A stretch of DNA of 64,000 nucleotides from Methylobacterium brachythecii (lineage in GTDB: Bacteria; Pseudomonadota; Alphaproteobacteria; Rhizobiales; Beijerinckiaceae), in assembly GCF_014196345.1 (NCBI RefSeq), contig NZ_JACIDN010000002.1, positions 372,001-436,000 on the forward strand, read 5' to 3'. Made by a program: the position numbers and the translations under genes. Shown here piece by piece: positions 62,042 through 64,000 of the stretch. Below the pieces are notes generated by a model. It saw nothing but the letters and a program-made list of their open reading frames with translations. It was not told where the DNA came from and searched no databases. How positions within the stretch are numbered: position 1 is the first letter of the stretch; each line of letters opens with the position of its first letter.

Positions 62042-62376
62042 GATCGGCTATGGCGATAAACGTTCTTCGAAATAAACCTATCGGACCCGGGGGCGGTACC
62101 CGGCGCCTCCACCACAACCCAGGACCGATGGCCGCAAGGCCCGAGCGGACCGGAAGACTGGGTTTCGGCGGGGGCGAAATAGGATCGACGAGGGCGTAAA
62201 GGTTGAGCTTTCGCTCGGCATGGTTCCGCCGTTATCGGGCCTCTGCAATAGTTGCCAATGACAACTTTGCTCCGGTCGCTGTCGCCGCGTAAGCGGTGCC
62301 GGTTACCGAAATCAAGTCCTAGCGGGTAGCACTGCATAGGCGGGGTTCGGAGGTACCTGGCAACAGAAACCTCCAC
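62042..62376 (+). ncRNA. ssrA: tmRNA, two-piece permuted alphaproteobacterial type
   Basis: The acceptor piece ends CGCCTCC-ACCA at 62104-62114. The coding piece starts GGGGGCG at 62170-62176 with GAAATAGGATCGACG after it; these two 7-mers pair as the acceptor stem (one G-U). The 55-nt spacer between them (ACCCAG...CTGGGT hairpin) is the excised loop of the permuted precursor. The tag frame runs 62254-62292: A-N-D-N-F-A-P-V-A-V-A-A then TAA. tmRNA rescues stalled ribosomes and tags the product for ClpXP. The outer ends (62042 and 62376) are estimated; sspB follows directly. Confidence 0.9.
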
Positions 62377-62439
62377 TTACATTTCGACGTCCCCCGGCGG
62401 CCCCGACGTCCGGCAGGCAACCGGGTAGAGCGAGCGCCG

Positions 62440-63081
62440 ATGGCAGAAGACCTGATCCGCTATGACCTCCTGGTGCAGGACGCGCTCCGCGGCGTCGTGA
62501 AACGCGTGCTCACCGACGCGGCCCGGGAAGGGCTTTCCGGCGAGCATCATTTCTACGTCTCGTTCCGCACCGAAGCGCCGGGCGTGCGCATGTCTCAGCG
62601 CCTGCGCGAAAAATACCCGCAGGACATGACCATCGTCCTGCAGCACCAGTTCTGGGACCTGAACGTCGGCGACACCTCGTTCGAGGTCGGCCTGTCGTTC
62701 TCGGGCGTGCCCGAGCGGCTGCTGGTGCCCTTCGACGCGTTATCGGGGTTCTTCGATCCGTCCGTGCAGTTCGGTCTCAAATTCGACCTGCAGGAAGAGG
62801 GTGAGGTATCCGAGGAGGGCGAGAGCGCGCCGCCCCAGATCAAGTCCGGTCCGCGCGGCGCGGCCTCCGAGCCGGCCGAGATCAAGCCGAAGAATGCCGG
62901 CCTCGCTGCGATCTCGGGTCCGCCGAAGGTCGTGCCGGGCCTCAACGCCGGCAACAAGGTCAACGAGAGCTCGAACGACGCGAACGAAGCGGACAAGGAC
63001 GCCGCCGTCGCGGAAAAGGGCGCCGGCAAGGACAGCGGTGCCGAAGTCGTCAGCCTGGACGCCTTCCGCAAAAAGAATTGA
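62440..63081 (+). CDS. sspB: ClpXP adaptor SspB (alphaproteobacterial type)
   Basis: 213 aa. SspB fold in residues 1-125: L-I-R-Y-D-L-L-V-Q-D-A-L-R-G-V-V, H-H-F-Y-V-S-F-R-T, Y-P-Q-D-M-T-I-V-L-Q-H-Q-F-W-D-L and S-F-S-G-V-P-E-R-L-L-V-P-F-D-A. A flexible acidic tail follows, ending V-V-S-L-D-A-F-R-K-K, the ClpX-binding module. It tethers ssrA-tagged proteins to ClpXP. Its position about 60 bp after the tmRNA gene links the tag and its reader. Confidence 0.9.
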   Translation: MAEDLIRYDLLVQDALRGVVKRVLTDAAREGLSGEHHFYVSFRTEAPGVRMSQRLREKYPQDMTIVLQHQFWDLNVGDTSFEVGLSFSGVPERLLVPFDALSGFFDPSVQFGLKFDLQEEGEVSEEGESAPPQIKSGPRGAASEPAEIKPKNAGLAAISGPPKVVPGLNAGNKVNESSNDANEADKDAAVAEKGAGKDSGAEVVSLDAFRKKN

Positions 63082-63123
63082 GGCAATCGACGCCGAGAGG
63101 CGGGAGCAGGCGAGGAGCGTGCC

Positions 63124-63504
63124 TCAGCCTGCTTCGATCCAGCGGGCAGCTGCCTCGGCAGTGTTCTCCGGACGCGAGTTGAACGCGATCGCTGCGGCGG
63201 GGGCGTGTTGGCGCACCGTATTGATCACCGCCTCGAAGACGATCAGTCCATTCGAGGCGAGACGAACGCCGCCGCCGATCACTACGCAGTCGTAGGTGTG
63301 CGCCTTCAGTTGCTGCGTCACCGTCGCAACCGCATCGTCGGGCCGGATGGAGCAGAAATCGGCGCCCCATCCGCGGTCGCGCATGTCCTTCAGACCGACC
63401 TCGATACCGGCTGCGATTTTCTCGGCGTCCATCCCGGGCGGCAAGGCAGGATCGGAGTAGTCGACGGCGTCGGGCGCGTAGCCGATCAGCAGGACCTGCG
63501 TCAT
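63124..63504 (-). CDS. hypothetical Rossmann-like protein
   Basis: 126 aa from ATG 63504 (MTQVLLIGYAPDAVDYSDPA). Alternating beta/alpha pattern with V-L-L-I-G-Y at the start and Y-D-C-V-V-I-G-G-G-V-R-L near 73-84; no catalytic motif recognised. Short proteins of this kind are common in Rhizobiales and are unassigned. It lies 44 bp after the P450 stop on the same strand and may share its transcript. Confidence 0.7.
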   Translation of the reverse strand: MTQVLLIGYAPDAVDYSDPALPPGMDAEKIAAGIEVGLKDMRDRGWGADFCSIRPDDAVATVTQQLKAHTYDCVVIGGGVRLASNGLIVFEAVINTVRQHAPAAAIAFNSRPENTAEAAARWIEAG

Positions 63505-63548
63505 GGAGCTTCTCCTCGCACTTCTGCGCTGACCGCGCCCGCCGCAAA

Positions 63549-64000
63549 TCAGGCCGGTCCCGCTCCAACCAACGGGGGTTCGCTCGCTTGGTTCTCGGCA
63601 CCCGCCGTTCCGCGATCGTGCACCCGCATCCGCAACCCGCCCTGAGGCCTGAGCGTGACACGGTGCAGCGGCACCACCGGCGGATGGTCGGCGGCGAGAT
63701 CCAGCCGCACGGCTCGCGCAACATGCGCCAGCACGATCGTCGCCTCCTGGAGCGAGAAGCTCTGGCCGATGCAGACGCGCGGACCTGCTCCGAAGGGCAG
63801 ATAGGCGAAGCGCGGGATGCTCTCGCGATTCTCCGGCAGGAATCGCTCGGGCACGAAGGCATCGGGATCGTCCCAGAGCATCCGATGTCTGTGCAGGACC
63901 CAAGGCGCCACCATGACGGTGGAGTTCCGCGGGATCTTGATACGGCCGATACGGTCGTCGCGGATCGCCTGGCGGCTCATGAAGGGCACAGGCGGAAATA
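63549..64000 (-). CDS. cytochrome P450, C-terminal part (continues past the right edge)
   Basis: About 150 residues are visible; the N-terminal portion lies outside the window. P-P-V-P-F-M-S-R marks the beta-1 region near the edge; then W-V-L-H-R-H-R-M-L-W-D-D-P-D-A-F-V-P-E-R-F (PERF motif) and the haem ligand F-G-A-G-P-R-V-C-I-G-Q-S-F-S-L. Haem-thiolate monooxygenase of the type that lacks a membrane anchor or is CYP102-like in this part; substrate unknown. Confidence 0.9.
   Translation of the reverse strand, partial: FPPVPFMSRQAIRDDRIGRIKIPRNSTVMVAPWVLHRHRMLWDDPDAFVPERFLPENRESIPRFAYLPFGAGPRVCIGQSFSLQEATIVLAHVARAVRLDLAADHPPVVPLHRVTLRPQGGLRMRVHDRGTAGAENQASEPPLVGAGPA

Overview
The window is a high-GC alphaproteobacterial chromosome segment, most likely Methylobacterium/Methylorubrum (Rhizobiales). 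Signs of this are a formaldehyde-activating-enzyme (Fae) family protein at 19000-19539, a two-piece permuted tmRNA gene whose tag reads ANDNFAPVAVAA, the conserved thyA-DHFR-hflK-hflC-degP neighbourhood, and the codon use. Nearly all of it is chromosomal backbone. I see no prophage, insertion sequence, CRISPR array, rRNA or tRNA.
Layout. 1-3.7 kb: DUF5666/DUF6502 pair, two coupled small membrane ORFs, an Omp25-type barrel protein, a secreted phospholipase-A2-like protein and ybgC. 3.7-9.2 kb: a GST, a WYL regulator, and tolQ-tolR-tolA-tolB; pal and cpoB do not follow. 9.3-13.2 kb: tandem MFS paralogues and a membrane-bound class III nucleotide cyclase. 13.2-18 kb: small proteins and a 1147-aa MukB/JetC-like SMC ATPase without recognisable partner genes. 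18-24.7 kb: lipoprotein, palindromic repeats, Fae-like protein, a second cyclase, an ABC exporter, cbpA-cbpM and trmL. 24.7-30 kb: M20 peptidase and a paoABC-type molybdenum aldehyde oxidoreductase; moaA at 50.7 kb supplies its cofactor pathway. 30-37.4 kb: crcB-eamA-vanX-like run, amidase, extensin-like lipoprotein, RNase T2 with a coupled secreted partner, cupin and rlmJ. 37.4-43.2 kb: glcD, cytochrome c, OhrR-like MarR regulator, and an ECF sigma factor coupled to a VWA protein. 43.2-50.7 kb: CNNM/CorC protein, two-component system, ubiK, ybjN-proC, TetR-fold regulator and small proteins. 50.7-59.1 kb: moaA, DUF4126, a beta-hydroxyacid dehydrogenase, miaA/serB (divergent), degP and hflC-hflK. 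59.1-64 kb: AT-rich DHFR, thyA, CPBP protease, ssrA, sspB, a hypothetical gene and the end of a cytochrome P450.
Functional links visible from order: Tol envelope machinery with ybgC; hflKC with degP (membrane protein quality control); ssrA with sspB (SspB delivers ssrA-tagged proteins to ClpXP); sigma factor with VWA protein; histidine kinase with response regulator; DHFR with thyA (folate/thymidylate cycle).
The features most out of keeping with the backbone are the AT-rich, inverted DHFR gene at the normal folA position, the orphan SMC ATPase, and the Fae paralogue that has lost its family histidine. Functions are assigned by reading motifs; no database search was run.
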